Shown here piece after piece: positions 42,569 to 54,499 of a stretch of 64,000 bases of DNA. Position 1 is the stretch's first letter. Each line of letters opens with the position of its first letter. The notes under the pieces were generated by a model. That model searched no databases. It worked only from the letters and a program-made list of their open reading frames with translations, and was not told the DNA's origin. The position numbers were made by a program, and so were the translations under genes. Source of the stretch: Wolfiporia cocos (taxonomy: Eukaryota; Basidiomycota; Agaricomycetes; Polyporales; Phaeolaceae); the NCBI GenBank assembly GCA_029448655.1, contig JACCLO010000034.1, forward strand, positions 62,001-126,000, written 5' to 3'.

Positions 42569-45500
42569 ATGTCACGCGGCTGGGCAGCCCAGTCGCGTCC
42601 GGCTACCGCCCGACCCCAGACCGCCGCATCATCCAGGCACGAGGCCAGCTATGTCCTGGAAGGGCGCGGAGTGTCACGTGAAGTCGGCCTTGCTGCATTG
42701 GACAAGGATACCGGGAGGGTTTCCCTTATCCAGGTGCGCATGTAGTCAGCTCGTACTGAATCATCGCTCAATATGATGGTCCGCAGCTCGTGGACAGTCC
42801 CACATATGTCAAGACGCTGCATCAGCTTCATCTGCATTCTCCATCCATTATTCTGGTCCCAAACACCTTTTTATCTCTGATAGATACACCTATGGCATCT
42901 GGAGGAAAGAAAGCCTCGTCGACTTCGGTCCTAGTGCAGTGCATGATCGAAGAGTTTGATGCCACAGTCGATCCAGTGATGAGAAAATACTGGAACGATG
43001 ATGCTGGTGAGCAATATGACTACTGAGCACATGCTTCGCGTTGCAACTGTAAACGCAGGACTTGCCTTTGTCAACCAGCTGATAGTTGATGACGATGAGC
43101 GGCCTGCAACTCTTGTCGCGGTGTCCAGCAAGTGGGTATATGCGTCCGAAACCTTGCGACTATACTGAACAACATTAATAGGTATTACGCGCTCTCTGCA
43201 GCTAGCGCGCTATTCGAGTATGCAGAGTCGAAGCTCAATTTACGCTTTGCTCCTTCTTCGCTCCTCATACGATATGTACAAGTAGAAGGCAGCATGATGA
43301 TAGATCCCGAGACTGCTCGAAACTTGGAGCTGGTGGGCAGCATCTCATTCAAGAGGTCCACCCATTCCATGTTTGGGTAAACCCTCTCTGTCTCTTAATA
43401 TATGCCCACGATTCAAGTAATTCACACCTAGGCTATTAAATCATACATACACTGCAATGGGTGCTCGCCTCCTCCGGGCAAATGTACTCGCGCCTATCAC
43501 TGGTATCTCATTTTGCAACCGTTACGGAGTTGATCTAATAATGCTGCAGACAGTCTTCTATAGAGGCGCGCCTTGATGTCGTCGAAGGTCTATCAACTCC
43601 ATGGATGTGTCTATTTCGGCTTACTGTCTTAAAGAGCTCATACAGAATGGAAATCGTTTCGACAATATGAAGAACGCGCTCAAGTCCCTCCATAATATGG
43701 ACTTCGATAAGCTAATCTGCTCGGCAAGCTTTCGCCGTTTCAGGTCATGCACAGTATCAATGCTCATTTGAATCATCAGCTTGCTGCATCCGAGGCGCGT
43801 GAGACAAGCACTGCAAAGCTTGCTGCCGCTCGCGTCGCGCAAATGCTCAGTCTCCGAAACATAGTCAAGAACATGCCCGTTCTCGCGAAAGCCTTGACAG
43901 GCAGCCGCTCCCGTCTGTTACGAATCGTACTGGACGTAGGTGCTGGAGATATAATTGTAGATTGGATGCGCGCTAAGCGCCTGTTCGATGTAGATGATCT
44001 CTGACGAGCGACTTTCAAGAATCGAACAGCATGTTAGCGAAGCATTGAATGAAGAAGAAGCTTCAGCGAAAGTACGTGCCAAATAACGCAGCCTTCGTTG
44101 AGATTCGATGGATCTATACAGCGCGGCCTGAATGCGGTGAATGCACGTGTGTACGCCGTCAAGGTATGTTTCCTCCTCCTTAACATCATTTGTTAATGCT
44201 CAAATCCAGCAAATCAGGCAAACTACAATCGCCTCCTTGACGTCGCACGAGAAACATACAAGGAGAATGTCGGGGATATATTTGCATTGAACCGCGAACT
44301 CTCGGAGCAACACGACCTGCCTCTTAGTCTAGTGTACCAGGACACAGGCTTCGTTTTTGCTTTGAAGAAGACAGATCTCCGAGGGGAGCTACCTAGAGGC
44401 TTTGTGAATGTGACAGCTCAGAGAAAGCGGTGGCTCTTTTCTAGTATCGAGCTGGTCAGTCCTGTACGAGGTTACCAGTGTGAGAATGCTCACAGCTTGA
44501 GCAGAAGAAGAGAAACGCGCGCATGAAGGATGCACTGGACGAGACGCTGATCATGAGTGACAAGTATGTAGTACCGGTTGGCATTCCAATACCCGGCTCA
44601 CAGGTCATACCAGGATTATACAAGAGTTGATCGCCGAGATCGTCGATGTCATTGGAGCTCTGTACAAAGCTTCGGAGGCCGTTGCCATTGTGGACATGTT
44701 GTGGTCTTTTGCGCATGCCAGCATTCGTACGTCCTGTAAATGCTAGACTGACAGAGATGTTGATTGTAAGGTTTGGTTTTGATTTCTTAGTGCGTGACTA
44801 TGGTGAGCATCCTCTAAGTTAGATAACAGTGACCACTTAATACTTGGTGTAGTGCGTCCCGAGTTCACGGGAACCTTAGCCATAAAGGCGGGGCAGCATC
44901 CTGTTCTAGAGAACGTTCAGGCGGCCGGGACGCTTGTACCGAATGATGTATATTGCTGCGAGGCTTCCTCTTTTCAAATTGTCCAGGGGCCGAAGTTCGT
45001 CTGATCATCTGATTCATCATATCTATCGCTCAATGCTGATTCAACGCAGCATGTTAGGTACGCCGAGCCCGTATATGGTCAACAAACATCCGATTGTCTG
45101 TGACCATAGGCAAGAGCATATACTTGCGGCAGATTGGGCTGCTGACAGTCATGGCAATGTGCGGATGCTTTGTTCCTGCTGAGTACGGTAGCTTCAGGTG
45201 CGGACCTTCTCCAAATATCACCAAAACCGCCTCTTTGAATGTCGTATCATGCAGACTGCACGATGCACTCCTGACTCGGCTATCGAACGACGACGATATC
45301 GAAAAGAGCCTGAGCACATTTGCGAGTGAGATGGCATCTTGCGCGATGATCGTTGGTTTGTAACTTGAGCTAACTATGAAACCAGCATCATCTTGATGCC
45401 GAAATTGTGCCAGGGATTGCTACGGAGAATTCTCTCATCCTGATCGACGAAGTTGGCCGCGGCACCTCTCCAAGGGAAGAAGTTGGCATCTCGCATGCCA

Positions 45501-46316
45501 TCGCAGAGGAACTCATCAAACTCAAGGTCGTACCGGCTCATTTTGCGGTCCCTGTACATTACTGATAATGCCGTTGGTTTGCTAGTCATATGTCTTCTTC
45601 GCAACGTATGCACCTGTACCATTATCACTAATGTATGGGTTGCTTACAGGCCCTGTAGTCACTTCAGCGAGCTCACGACAACATTGTCGCGCCAGCCATC
45701 TGTTGTCAAGTGAGTAGGTTTTGAATGATTACATCTCGGTTACTAACAGAACTTGTCAGCCTTCATCTTGCCGTTCAGGTTCTCCATACCAATCGCTTCG
45801 TGTATCTTTGTTAACTTCTGACGCAGAGGTCACGCCAATCCACGTCGAACTTTGGCATGACTTTTCAATACAGGTGCGTACATTTGCGAGACCTTGGCCC
45901 TTTGCTGTTCGTCACAGAGTTGTCGACGGAGCGCCGGAACAGACGAGCCACTACGGTTTGTTGGACATATTGTGTGGTACGCTGAGCTAAGTTTCATCTG
46001 TGCCAGGTCTTGATCTTGCCCGACTTGCCGATCTACCGAATGACGTCCTCGCCGAGGGAAGGCGGGTCGCAGAAGCCTTGAGCGAGATGGAGGAACGCCA
46101 GGAGCAGGATAGCCGCTCGAACAAAGTCTCCATACGGCGCAAGGCCCTCCTCAGGGTATGTACTCCTTATGGCAGGTGCTACTTTCAGTCCGCTCTCAGC
46201 TACGGACCCAACTCACGCAAGCGCTCGATCATTCCTCGCTACCCGATGAAGAGTTGGCTGCTCATCTTGCTCGATTCCAGAAGGAGATCATGCAGGTCCT
46301 CCGTGATACCATGTAG
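42569..46316 (+). CDS. MSH4: MutS homolog 4, meiotic crossover factor
   Basis: MSH4 pairs with MSH5 to stabilise meiotic recombination intermediates. My exon model: 42569-42733, 42787-43006, 43059-43131, 43182-43376, 43432-43502, 43550-43587, 43635-43723, 43780-43935, 43994-44071, 44122-44163, 44218-44454, 44505-44563, 44614-44726, 44792-44803, 44853-44994, 45050-45057, 45110-45197, 45255-45355, 45414-45526, 45586-45605, 45659-45709, 45760-45778, 45827-45873, 45918-45955, 46007-46155, 46200-46316. Family landmarks: VEGSMMIDPETARNLEL, NHTYTAMGARLL, DYVRPEFTGTLAIKAGQHP, ATP site GPNMLGKS (usual SGKST reads LGKSI), Walker B LILIDEVGRGTS, THFSEL. The exons sum to 2441 bases, one short of 814 codons; the only phase break is between exons 5 and 6. 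Intron 7 is GC-AG. Confidence 0.92.
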
Positions 46317-46930
46317 TATGTCGGGTACATCCTTTGACAAGTAAGCGGTTCTGTACTTGTGTGATCACACGCACGAGTGTGGAAAAGACGGCGCCGCGTC
46401 ATTTTTCGATCCATACTTGCACTTAAGCTGCCCAGATAGCAATAGCGGACACATATCACCGTGGCCGCCACAAACGTAGCGGCAGCGAACCGGACTTGTC
46501 GGGCCGTCCGTGTTTTATGACTTCCCAGGAATGCGCCCACCGGCGCCTACGTAGCAATTGCGCTTTGATCCGGTACAATTGCGCATTGTACTAGCCATAG
46601 ACCGCCAAGCTCTGGCTAGCTGCCGTTGTCCATCTCCGACAGACACATCAGTCTGAAAATGTGCATGCCAATCACGGCGACGGGCACGTACTCTATCACC
46701 AAGATCGTCCTCTGCCATCTATGATCATGACGGATGTCAACGAGAATCGAATCCCTTTGATCATCAACCCCATCAAAATCACCACGATATCCAAGTCAGA
46801 CTCCTCCTTGGTGCCTCCGATTCTGCATCATTCTGGTTAGGTTCTATTGCAATGATGTACTGCTCATGTTTCGACCTCTGGGAGTTTTAAACTGCAACCC
46901 AGACATGATCCGAGCACGCTGACCAACAAA
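46317..46930. other. no gene recognised
   Basis: Region after MSH4. The minus strand near 46515-46718 has a short open frame without recognisable features. Confidence 0.3.
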
Positions 46931-46949
46931 GCACCGGAGCTATCTCAAC

Positions 46950-48600
46950 AGTGCAGTCCCGACATCTTCGCGTCGTTCAAACCGGCCGATCAGCCCACCA
47001 CCCGAAGCTAAGGTTCTATTGGACAGCCACAAAAGTGATAGTCCGGATTGCATCGTGCTGTGCAGAGTCTTCGAATCGGCGCCATTCAGTCTCCGCGAAC
47101 AATATGGCTGTACACACCTGGGTTTCTTTGGAATCAAATCCATAAACATGGTATCTCATCGATATCTACGTGGGTACCTTTCGATGGCATGCTGAACAAA
47201 TGACAGGGGAGAAACGATGCTGGTCAAGAACTATTTTCGTGGCAATTCACTTTCGATTGGGTACCCGGTAGCGAAACGGTGGATCGGAGTGCTGATCCCT
47301 GGTGGCAGGCCCCTCCTTCCATCGGAGCAGACCAGACAGACCCTAATATCATGTTCAATCCTTTCCACTTTCTTCCTCCCCATTCTTCACCAAATCATCA
47401 AATGGATGCCGACTTCGAGTATGGCATCTCGGCCACAAGCTATCATGGCGGAAGGCAATGCGTAAAGTGTGGAAAACTGAATGCTCAGCGAAATTTATGG
47501 TATTAACTGTGTAGCGGATGCTCAGTGAGTGTGCCTACCAGAGGCGGCCGAAGCAAGCACTCATACATTCGCGCAGGAAAGCAACTGTATACCTCCTGCG
47601 GATGTTCATACCATGCATAATTCCCGTGGTATTTCTCCAGTGACATTGTCGTGTGACAGGCCGTCCGAGCGTGTCAAACCACCGTAACGGACGTTGCTGA
47701 TGGCTCGCGTTTAGCGTATATGACAAAGGATGGCGTCTCTGCCAAGCTTATTTATTTATTTATTTATACCTGTAACGGGGCAGAGTTGCAGGAGCAGCCG
47801 ACCAGGCTCTTCAGAGAGATGCTGACGAAAGTTGAATTGTCATTGCTCCAGGATAGCAAGGGTTCCTTTAAAGGTGAGCACGGACAGCGGTGCGTATGTA
47901 TTGATTCTAAAACATTCTGTGCGTCCGCAGAGGCCTATTACACCTGCTCATTCAACAATCAAGATACGACAGCGGCCACGACACATGCCCCGCTCTGTAT
48001 ATTGCAAGCACACGCACTGCTTCAAAGCCGCTTGGCCGCTGAAGGAGGGGGACAGAAATGAATTACTTGGCTTGGGTTCTCCCTGGCTCAAAGAAGGTGA
48101 GTTCTGAATTTACTATTCATGGCTTTCCCCAAGACAGAAGTTGTGCCAGAACGTGCTTGCTGCGAAAAATTCCCCTGTATACATGATGTACCTCGGCGCC
48201 GATGCAGAGTTGTCGATGCGCCCCAAATCATTAGCTCCAGGTGTACAGCAGCTTCTGCCAATCACCGTCGCAGAGCGTGGATCTCCTAAGAAGGAACTCC
48301 CGCACGGAGCTAACGACTCATGCGGGCCTATGGACATAGACGATTCCGATGTCCCAGCGCCGAGTAACAGTGTGAGCATTCTGGATATGCAAGTTGCTCA
48401 AATCACAGACTCCATTACGAAATCTGTCAAAAGGGAGGGGCCGGTACTCCTCGTGACCCTAGAGCACGGAGATATCCTTATCTTCAACGGTGATGATTTC
48501 AAGGTACATTGTGGCACTGTCTTTGCTACCCAGCTGACATTCATTCCAACCAGTATTCACTGAATCGGACCAGCATGAGCATTGGTATGCATGGTGATGT
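46950..48600 (+). pseudogene. AlkB-like 2OG-Fe(II) oxygenase-like gene, fragmentary
   Basis: Plus-strand pieces in order: SAPFSLREQYGCTHLGFF (near 47070), RFRFDWVPG-type and PWWQAPPS sequence (near 47240-47310), a zinc-binding start ISATSYHGGRQCVKCGKLNA (47425-47490), DRNELLGLG (48050-48085), and VLLVTLEHGDILIFNGDDF (48445-48503), which resembles the iron/2-oxoglutarate-binding strand (HGD-motif context) of basidiomycete AlkB-like proteins. Several frames are used and expected conserved blocks between them are missing, so it is probably a decayed or poorly resolved gene. The assignment is tentative and rests on resemblance remembered for this fungal family. Confidence 0.35.
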
Positions 48601-49099
48601 ATCTTCCTTCCAAAGTACTGAGCTTTCTTTCCAGTACTCATCAGCAGTCGCTGAAGTGGAAGTGGAGCATTTCTCACTAGTATTTGCACATGAGGGCAAG
48701 CATGATCATGCTATGACTACATATTTGATGTGTGCAAGGATGTTCACAGGGTGTGATCACGGTGATAGATATGTATGTTGAGACAAAGGACAACCTCATG
48801 CAGATTCCTATTTGCAAGTATGTACACCCTATACAGTCCTAAACCATCATGAAAGCATTCTGTACTCAAGCCTCAGTAAACTGCAAGCTGCTTCAATGAG
48901 AATGTAAAATGACATACATACTACTTTGAGGCTTCATCTTCCCAATCTTCCAACTTGGAGGATGGTTTGCCATCACCTAGAGGCAAAAATTGAGGAAGTC
49001 TCTCCTCCACTTTTTGGCGCTTGGGACCCTGGCCTGCTTCTTCCAATTCTGAAGTAGGCCGCTTCTAGATGCAGAAATTTAAATTCAAGCCATTTTGTG

Positions 49100-49560
49100 C
49101 TAATCATTCACAAGACTTACTATTCCTCTGCAATCTGCATTCTGGTCTGTAGTGTCAGTCTTGGGCCCTTCCTTCAGCTCAATCTCCAACTTGGGTAGCT
49201 GGAATGCCTCAGCATCCAGCCCAAGGTTGAATAACTTCAAGGCAAAATCAAGTTTTTGACGACCTAATAAAATCCTAGGGTCTCTGTGGAAGTTGGTTGC
49301 TAGTTCGTCGTCCTCCAATCGAAAATCTCTGATTATCTCCTCAGTATACAACTTTGCATTCATTAGTAGAGTAGCAAAAATAAAAAGAATGTAATGTACC
49401 AATGCATGCCTGCCCTTGGCATGCCATTTGTATAGTTCACCAATCTGTGTCGGGAAAGCAGTGGATATGTGATTATGAAACATGTCTGTGTGTTCCTTCA
49501 AAAGATTCAATCCGTAAATTTGGACCTCTGTTGGCTCCATTATTATCAGATCGTTGCAGA
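49100..49560 (-). CDS. hypothetical protein fragment
   Basis: The minus-strand frame looks protein-like from about 49560 down: YGLNLLKEHTDMFHNH, then a His/Leu-rich hydrophobic helix (ALVHYILFIFATLLMNAK) and a charged region with FRLEDDELATNFHRDP. N-terminal residues upstream of about 49560 in the same open frame look random. No family recognised; could be transposon-derived. Confidence 0.35.
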
Positions 49561-49727
49561 GTGGATTGGGTGTAAGGTGACAGCGTGGCATTCCCACAGC
49601 ACGGATGCAGCGTGATACGCAGCACGTGCCACATCGCTGGGTGCTCATTCGCCGGCCATGTGCAATATAATGCCCGCGCTGGACCCAGTGATCGGCGCTT
49701 ATTCGCTCTCCACTCAAACACTTCCCA

Positions 49728-50284
49728 TTGCTCGATAACGGTCTATCCGGCATTCGTGACTTGCAGCGCCCAACTTATCATTATCTTCGTGGTCATGAGC
49801 CGGCGATACACTTGGTATGTACAATTCTGTGCCCTTTACGACGGTCAGCGACCAATTGGCTGTGGGGTCGACGTCAGCACCTCCCACCTGACCTTGCCCT
49901 TGACCGTCACCCGCCACGTGCAGAATATGTCTGCCCGAAGTGCGGACATTTCAACCCGTCTGCGCACTCGCTGCGCCAAGCCCGTTCCAGGTCGGTGTCG
50001 CCGACGCCAGACTCTCGCGTCCTCTCACGGTGCCGATACAGCTCCCTCCAGCCTCAGCTGCCCAGCGGTGCGGCCAGTGCGGCTCCAGGCCCCGCGTTCG
50101 ACGGTGTCTACGCCGAGTCAAACGAAAGCCATGAACAACAGCTCGAAAACACAATGCAACACGGCCGTGCTCGCGATGCGACACATCCACCAGACGACGC
50201 CCTACGAATCGACCTCCATCACAGTCGGACCTTCCTCGGACACCGTCTTATCTTCTTCCTGGTCCTGAGTCGCACGAACAGGTG
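49728..50284 (+). pseudogene. Lunapark-like zinc-finger C-terminus (fragment)
   Basis: The plus-strand frame contains EYVCPKCGHFNPSAHSLRQ followed by a Ser/Pro-rich tail, resembling the C-terminal half of the ER three-way-junction zinc finger of Lunapark proteins. The first Cys pair and the N-terminal membrane segments are not found in the 500 bases upstream, so at most a truncated copy is present. The rest of the open frame is low in recognisable features. Confidence 0.4.
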
Positions 50285-50285
50285 A

Positions 50286-52727
50286 TTCGGCGTGACCGCG
50301 CTGTGGTGGCACCTGTCACTAGTACTAGTGCGTCACAAGATCTGAGCGGATCGGACGGGCGGTGGCGGCGATCGCTCCATCGTGGTCCAACACTGACCCA
50401 TATGATTTAAGTGCTAGATGCAGTCCCCCCGTCGCCTCCACAATCACTCTCGAATTAGAGGTGTTTTGCTAACAATAAAATTGACTGTGGCACGGATTTT
50501 TTGAGCTCCACTACTAAGTTTTTAAAATGGAGTGGGTAGAGCGTAGTCCTTGATCTTTGTGACGCATACCAGTAACTGTATCCAAGTACTGTTAACCCGC
50601 ATCGGATGTACGAAAACACTGTAGGGTATCAATGATGCCATACCTCGTTCTCATAATTCTTGCACAACCTCGGAAAAGGGCGAGTCATAATTATCGTTAG
50701 TAAAAAAACCTCTATTACAACACTTCGATCGTGTAGCATGCCGTGCAAATAGCATGAACACGGATTAGCAAGCCACATTGAAGCGTGGGCGCCACCCACG
50801 CTGAGTATCTATCTACTCATCTCTGTTCTTATATTGCTTGATAATGAAGTAGCGCCGGTTCCGACATGGCCCGCTACTTTGCACTAAACGTACTGAATGC
50901 CGGACTACAGGCCCTGAAGTCAGTCATCACCTAAGTGCTCAGTTCACACATCAGCGAAAACTGCAGTTTCATCGAAGAACGAAGCGATACACGAGCGTGT
51001 TTGTGAGGCGAAGGTAAGAACAATGGGACATATTATGCCATCTGTGCTACAGGTACACATAGCTACAACTCCTGGGAGTGCACTGGTGAGTAGCAAAGTA
51101 CGCAAGAAGAGCAGAACATGTTTCGTGACAAACAACGCCATCGGCGCATGTGTAGCGTACGTTGCGAAAGTAGATATTTATGTCTCCAGAACCCGCAAAG
51201 TCTTCCGCAGCAAGAGTGCTCTGACAAATCAAGGAGGTAGCTATTGTGCAACGGTACCGTGTCGCAAACGTTGGGAGGCGAGTGAACCAGCAAGCCTACG
51301 AACGGACAGTCACACTGGGCATGACATTAAGCAGGTGAGGGAACAGTTTAGAGCAGGACTTCTGAATCGATTAGCCTTTCTCGCGGACGATCGTCTGACT
51401 ACTTGCGGTGTATTAACTTACTACTGACATGGCGAGAATATGCAATCTAATTGTGTGTTTCGGAATCGGGAAGGCGAGGCTCTGAAGAGCTATCCTTGCA
51501 CTATAAATTCAAGGTGAACGCCCCAAATAATTGTCAGAGGCATTGGGCGCCCATTGCTACCAGCTCTGACCCATTTTATCTGTATTTAGCAACTATCGAC
51601 TTGACATGATACGAAATATGCGCCCTCGCATGTTAGGATTCTTAGGAAATTGTGTTGTACAGGAACAGTGAGATTTGGTCAATGTAGTGCAGATGAAGTA
51701 ATTCACGTGGAGCCGAGAGCCTCCTGGAAGGATTGCAAGCGATGTGTTGTTGCCATATCGTTATCATACAGCCGGAACCACTTTTGTTTACCATCGGGTT
51801 AGTCTGAGCCTTTCACCGCCCGGCAGTGTCGGTATGAGCAATGCCGGACATGCTCAGCCTGGAATGGCCTGGCGGGCACGGTGGTTGGAATGTGCCAGCT
51901 CAAATGCGCAGTTGGTCCGAAATGAAAGGCTCTTCTATCATTTCCGACGTCCATGCAGCTCCGCTCTTTTTGCCACTTGGCCACACTCGTAGGAGAAACG
52001 TCTAGATCAATCTTCAATCTCTCACTTCCAGCAGTGAGTCCTTCCGGGCGTCGAAGCCGCTGGCGGACTTTGACGAGTCACATAGCGATAGACAGGCTAT
52101 GCGGGAAGATCAGTTGCCCATGCTTTACGCGTTAGTTTATTTTGCTGCATGATACCAACTCCCCAAAATCTGACGATCGCAATCGTTGGCGGAATTCTGC
52201 GTCGGCTGTCGTGGCCGCGGGCCCCAAGGTGATGATGCTGACAGCTCTAGAATATCAGCAAGAATGTTCCGCGCCCGTCGAAGATGTACTGGGCTGCTGA
52301 TTATGTCGTGCCCCTGCGTCTCAGGAAGGCTGGAGGTGCGAGGCTGTGCGGGACTCCAATCGACTAGCCTCCGATCGCTGGAGAGAACCTTCGCGGCTTT
52401 CTGCGACGATAACGAAAGGAACGCTCCGAGATCACCGCGGTCTCACATTTGGTCGGCTAACAGATGCCGAGCTCGGCCGGCCACTCTTCAGGCCTCAGGA
52501 TCTAGTACGCCACACTCGATACTGACACCAGTAGACGATTACCTACCTGCTCGGATTCATGAGGACAACTGACCCGCAGCGCACCGGCAAGCCATTCAAA
52601 TATTCACCGATGGACCTTCCCGCGTCACGGGGATGGCTCGAGAACTTCGTTTAAATAGGCCTCATTCTCAGCACCCACATACTCCATCAGAATCATTATA
52701 ATCCACTCTGTTCAGCTTCTGGCAGAT
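50286..52727. other. no gene recognised
   Basis: About 2.4 kb with only short open frames. 51023-51427 (plus) is open for 134 codons without recognisable features. Composition is unremarkable; no LTR or MITE ends found. Confidence 0.35.
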
Positions 52728-54490
52728 ATGTCTGCATCTGCATCGCCTGTACTCCCGCCCCTCAACGGTTCGCTATCTCTCATCCCTGGGCTCGTCGACT
52801 TCCATGCCGAATACAATTCCACCTCTCCGTTCTTTCTCTTCCTGTTTCCAGACTTGTCTTCTGATACGCTCGGAAGTATATCGTTCCTCGAGTTCGCTCA
52901 GGCAATTCACCGCGTTGCCCACTCCTTCCCCGGACGGAAGGGCGAAGAGGGCGCCGTTGTCGCTATCATCGCGAACTGCGATACTCTGCTCTACCATGCG
53001 CTCGTCGCGGGTCTGATCCGTGCGGGGCTCGTCCCCTTCCCTATGTCCTCCCGCAACTCCGTGCCCGCAATAGCAAGCCTGATGGAGCACACGAGCTGCC
53101 ATCGCATCGTCTCACAGCCCACCTTCGCCCCATTCACTGACGCGGTCCGGGAGAGCCTGCCGAGCGGATTCGCCATGCACGTCGACGACCTGCCCGCGCT
53201 CACGGACGTCTTCCCGACGCTCGCGCCCTCCTTCGACCCGCCGCGTGCCGTCTCGGGCCCTTACCCGCCGCCCGCGTGCGCGGCGTCGCCATCGGATGTT
53301 GTGCTCTACCTGCACTCCTCAGGCTCCACCGGCTTCCCGAAGCCGATCCCGCACACGCACACGACGATCCTACACTGGTGCAGGATGCCCATCTTCGTGG
53401 AGTCGCGCAGGAAGGCGATACGGTGGGGGTGCATGGCGCTACCGCCGTTCCACGTAATGGGACTCTGCTCGCAGCTGTACGCGCCGCTCTTGTCCGGCCA
53501 GCCGACGTCGCTGTTCCCCCCGCGCGCGATCGTGTCAGCGCCCCCGGTCGTGCCGACCCCGCAGAACACAATTGAGACGGCGCGCAAGACAGGCTGCACG
53601 GCTATCGAGAGCGTCCCTGCTTTCGTCGAGGTAGGCTCTGGTTGTGTAGTGTGCCTGTGATTGCTAAAGTACTGTTTTCGCCAGGCGTGGTCGCAGAACG
53701 AGGATGACGCGAAGTACCTTGCGTCTCTTCAGGCTCTTGTCAGTACCTGCATCACATTGCGCTGGTCGAGGGAGCAACTCGCTTATCACTCACGTCTTAG
53801 ATATTCGCCGGCGGCCCGCTCTCCAGGGCGAATGGTGAGAAGCTCGTGGATAAAGGCGTGCGCCTGTTGGCGTGCTACGGTGCAACCGAATTCGGCCTGG
53901 TGACATGCGTGTTCGATGACGGCGTCGAAGAGCCGAGCCCTATTGGCAAGAAGCGCGCCGACTGGGAATGGATGCAGCTTCCCAGAGAGTGTATGTCGCT
54001 GGGTTCCTCAGGGAGACGGGACATTCGAGCTGCAGATGTTGGTGCGTGCCAAAATGTAACGATGTAGCCGCCCGAAGTATACTGAGGTATGGCGTGCATG
54101 TGCGTGCAGACGTGCGAGACACACCAGCCTTGCATCGAGAATATGCCAAATGGGGAGCGTGGCTTTGCCACATCCGACCTTTGGGAACCACATCCGGCCA
54201 AGCCTGGTCTCTGGCGAATGTACGTCGCAGTCAATATGATTGGCAAATAAAGTCTGATGTCGCATATGAAGTGTCGGGCGTGCTGACGATGTCATCGTAC
54301 TCGGATCAGGTGCGTCGCCCCTGTCATCGCCCGAGGGCGGCTGCTAACTTCGATTCAGGTGAGAAGACGGTACCAATCCTTCAGGAGAAATCACATTGGC
54401 GTGCACTCATGGGGCGGATAGTAGTCATACCTTCGCTGCACATGCAAGCACGGAGCCTGCAAGATCATGGCGTCCGATCGCTAGAATTCA
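52728..54490 (+). pseudogene. Adenylate-forming (AMP-binding) enzyme, truncated
   Basis: Basidiomycete adenylate-forming reductase/NRPS-like enzymes activate carboxylic acids as acyl-AMP. The ATG at 52728 starts an exon with LVDFHAEYNSTSPFF, an A3-like phosphate loop LYLHSSGSTGFPKPIPHT and ALPPFHVMGL. Later exons have FAGGPLSRANGEKLV and the A5 motif LACYGATEFGL, then VPQGDGTFELQML (after an apparent one-base insertion near 53987), ERGFATSDLWEPHP (A7), GRADDVIVLGSGEKTVP (A8). Beyond about 54400 the family sequence is lost: no A10 Lys, carrier protein, thioesterase or reductase domain. With the frameshift this indicates a decayed gene. Introns of about 50-90 bp with good consensus remain. Confidence 0.75.
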
Positions 54491-54499
54491 CATTTTCTG

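Noticed and set aside
49473..50190. Several overlapping frames on both strands
   Set aside because: Only the segment with the paired Cys motif looks protein-like; the others have random composition.
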